From positions 1-16,807 of the forward strand of contig CAKSQT010000041.1 of NCBI GenBank assembly GCA_934486755.1: a stretch of 16,807 bases of DNA, read 5' to 3'. A model generated the notes under the pieces. It did not search any database. It was not told where the DNA came from and saw only the letters and a list, made by a program, of their open reading frames with translations. This DNA is from an uncultured Eubacteriales bacterium. Its GTDB lineage: Bacteria > Bacillota > Clostridia > Oscillospirales > Acutalibacteraceae. A program made the translations under genes and the position numbers. This document shows positions 15,079 through 16,807 of the stretch, piece after piece (positions within the stretch are counted from its first letter, which is position 1; each line of letters opens with the position of its first letter).

Positions 15079-15885
15079 TTAATTAAACGCCGAATACGAC
15101 GCGTCCACTACCTCTTCGGCAGTAACATTGCAAAGACTTTCGGGGGTATCGCTTTTTTCGATATAACACAGATACTCAATATTGCCCTCGGGTCCTCTTA
15201 TAGGCGAAAAATCAAGTCCTAAAAGAGAAAACTTATTTTCCGAAAGCAAGCCGATAATTTTATTGATAACGGCAATATGTACCGAACGGTCGCGCACAAC
15301 GCCCTTTTTACCTACATTTTCCCTGCCAGCTTCAAACTGGGGTTTAATAAGGCAAACCGAGCGCCCGTTTTCTTTAAGCAGATTGCGCATTACGGGAAAG
15401 ATATGCGAAAGCGAAATAAAGGAAACATCAACCGAAGCAAAATCGAGTTTATCGGGTATTTGCTCCTCGGTAACATAACGGAAATTTGTTCTTTCAAGAT
15501 TTACAACCCTGCTATCGGTACGCAGCTTCCAAGCAAGCTGACCGTAGCCGACATCAATAGCATAGACCTTAGAAGCGCCGTTTTGAAGCATACAGTCGGT
15601 AAAACCGCCCGTAGACGCGCCTATATCAGCACAAATAGCGTCTTTAAGTGACAACGAAAAAGAATTGACCGCCTTTTCCAGCTTCAATCCTCCGCGGCTG
15701 ACATATTTTAGTGTTTCACCGCGAACCTCAATTATGTCGTCCGGTTTTACGGAAGCCCCGGGTTTGTCCGACTTTTGGTTGTTGACATAGACAATGCCCG
15801 ACATTATAAGCGCCTTGGCTTTTTCTCGGCTTTCGGCAAATCCGCCGTTTACAACTGCGTTGTCAAGTCTGATTTTATCACTCAT
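15079..15885 (-). CDS. tlyA: TlyA family rRNA 2'-O-methyltransferase (FtsJ-like, S4 domain)
   Basis: Predicted SAM-dependent methyltransferase that modifies 2'-hydroxyls of cytidines in 16S and/or 23S rRNA; historically annotated as haemolysin. Residues 1-58 are an S4 RNA-binding domain (RLDNAVVNGGFAESREKAK). Residues 60-245 are an RrmJ/FtsJ-type domain with the SAM site ADIGASTGGFTDC (86-98). A probable K-D-K-E catalytic set is K68, D153, K181 and E237, matching the tetrad known for this family. Total 268 residues, normal for TlyA. An in-frame TTG at 15888 exists, but the ATG at 15885 with AGAGG about 6 bases upstream is better. It overlaps the dxs stop by 8 bases. Haemolytic activity should not be assumed. 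Confidence 0.95.
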   Translation of the reverse strand: MSDKIRLDNAVVNGGFAESREKAKALIMSGIVYVNNQKSDKPGASVKPDDIIEVRGETLKYVSRGGLKLEKAVNSFSLSLKDAICADIGASTGGFTDCMLQNGASKVYAIDVGYGQLAWKLRTDSRVVNLERTNFRYVTEEQIPDKLDFASVDVSFISLSHIFPVMRNLLKENGRSVCLIKPQFEAGRENVGKKGVVRDRSVHIAVINKIIGLLSENKFSLLGLDFSPIRGPEGNIEYLCYIEKSDTPESLCNVTAEEVVDASYSAFN

Positions 15886-16807
15886 CAAAGTCCTCTTTTA
15901 CAAATTTAATCATTGAATCGGTATCCAATCCGTATTTCTTTAATGCGGAAGAAACCTTTGCTGACGGCACAAATTCATTGGGTATTGCGTGAACGCAATA
16001 ATGACCCTTATAAGAATTTTCCGCAAGTTTCAGACTGATATGCTCGCCTATACCGCCGCTTTTAACATTTTCCTCAAAGAAGTGCAACGCATTATATTGC
16101 AACAATGTTTTAACGAGGCTGTCCGATATGGGATATATTTTATTGAGCTTAATAATATCCACGTCAGGATATATTTTCTTAACAGGCAATGCGTTTGAAA
16201 AAAGCCTTCCGTAAGTTACGATTGCTTTTTTACAGCCGCCGCCTATAACGGTAAAATCATCGCCGTCGTAGCTGTATTCGCTGTTGTTCATTTCACAACC
16301 GCGCGGATACCTCACCGCCGTAAGCTCGTTGTTTTTAGATACTTTCTTTATTGTTTCACTTAATTCGTCATAATAACACGGCGAATATATCGTTATACCG
16401 GGAACTGTTGTTAAATACGAAACATCGAAAATTCCCTGATGGCTTTCGCCATCCTCGCCGACAATGCCAGCCCTGTCAACAAGCAGCTTTATCGGAAGAT
16501 GCGCTATGGCGGCATCGTGTATTATTTGGTCATATCCGCGCTGTAAAAAGGAAGAATAAACTGCAAAAAACGGCTTCATACCGCCTGCGGCAAGACCGGC
16601 AACAAAGGTAACAGCGTGCTGTTCGGCAATGCCGACGTCAAAAAAGCGATTTCTGTATTTAGCCGAAAATTCGGTAAGCCCCGTGCCGTCAGCCATAGCC
16701 GCTGTAACGGCACAAATCTTGTCGTCATTTTCCGCAATATCACAAAGCGTTTTGCCCGCAATATCGGAATATGTCAATTTACCTGGATGCGAAGCGCCGC
16801 TGTCAAC
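15878..16807 (-). CDS. dxs: 1-deoxy-D-xylulose-5-phosphate synthase, C-terminal part (partial at window edge)
   Basis: Thiamine-diphosphate enzyme that condenses pyruvate and glyceraldehyde-3-phosphate in the first step of the MEP isoprenoid pathway. The frame is open to the right edge of the window with coding sequence (VDSGASHPGKLTYSDI), so the 16777 TTG is internal and the N-terminal half, including the ThDP diphosphate-binding motif, lies outside. Visible are the pyrimidine-binding region with GIAEQHAVTFVAGLAAGG (the catalytic-type glutamate), DRAGIVGEDGESHQG, and the transketolase C-terminal domain. The stop overlaps tlyA. In Bacillota it normally follows xseA-xseB-ispA, which would be expected just beyond the window. 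Confidence 0.96.
   Translation of the reverse strand, partial: VDSGASHPGKLTYSDIAGKTLCDIAENDDKICAVTAAMADGTGLTEFSAKYRNRFFDVGIAEQHAVTFVAGLAAGGMKPFFAVYSSFLQRGYDQIIHDAAIAHLPIKLLVDRAGIVGEDGESHQGIFDVSYLTTVPGITIYSPCYYDELSETIKKVSKNNELTAVRYPRGCEMNNSEYSYDGDDFTVIGGGCKKAIVTYGRLFSNALPVKKIYPDVDIIKLNKIYPISDSLVKTLLQYNALHFFEENVKSGGIGEHISLKLAENSYKGHYCVHAIPNEFVPSAKVSSALKKYGLDTDSMIKFVKEDFDE

Noticed and set aside
16775..16807. TTG at 16777 as the start of a short stand-alone transketolase-like gene
   Set aside because: The frame stays open to the window edge with recognisable Dxs sequence, so it is simply a truncated dxs.
1..16807. CRISPR arrays, insertion sequences, tRNA or rRNA genes
   Set aside because: No regularly spaced repeats, transposase frames with terminal repeats, or tRNA/rRNA-like sequences were seen in the gaps, all of which are short.

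Overview
The window looks like chromosome from an anaerobic, fermentative Clostridia member (Bacillota), probably of the Ruminococcus/Oscillospiraceae type. The reasons are moderate-to-low GC, strong GGAGG-type ribosome sites, a bifunctional AdhE with a Rex-type operator, two oxygen-sensitive [FeFe] hydrogenases, and the conserved Firmicutes dxs-tlyA-nadK-argR-recN gene order. I see no mobile elements, CRISPR arrays, tRNA/rRNA genes or signs of recent transfer. Genus level is inference.

Layout. (1) 1-1663, plus strand: the end of an ABC importer operon (permease open at the window edge, then ATPase), closed by a strong intrinsic terminator at 1695-1744. (2) 1766-2518: a minus-strand TM2-domain membrane protein and a divergent 53-residue ribbon-helix-helix protein. 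They share an AT-rich control region with repeated half-sites. A bidirectional hairpin terminator at 2533-2567 separates the small gene from the convergent hydrogenase operon. (3) 2571-7163, minus strand, read right to left: small thioredoxin-like [2Fe-2S] ferredoxin, PAS-containing group C (sensory) [FeFe] hydrogenase HydS, SpoIIE/PP2C-type phosphatase with an unassigned C-terminal half, and a group B-like [FeFe] hydrogenase. A terminator-like hairpin lies between the ferredoxin and HydS. (4) 7280-10706, minus: AdhE followed by an APH-fold kinase. The adhE promoter carries a near-perfect Rex operator over its -10 box. (5) 10853-16807, minus: dxs (open at the window edge), tlyA, nadK, argR, recN, tyrS, tightly packed with several overlapping start/stop junctions.

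How the parts fit. The middle of the window reads as a redox and hydrogen-disposal block. HydS probably senses H2 or redox state through an H-cluster and PAS domain. The phosphatase is the natural output partner, the second hydrogenase and ferredoxin are candidate electron-flow components, and AdhE under Rex control is the alternative NADH sink (ethanol). From memory, Ruminococcus albus has comparable HydS/HydA2 genes whose expression responds with adhE to H2 level. The HydS-phosphatase pairing is therefore not wholly new, but its signalling mechanism, the phosphatase C-terminal domain, the internal hairpin and the neighbouring kinase are the parts least explained by known biology. The dxs-tyrS block is ordinary housekeeping: isoprenoid precursor synthesis, rRNA methylation, NADP supply, arginine control, DNA repair and tyrosine charging.
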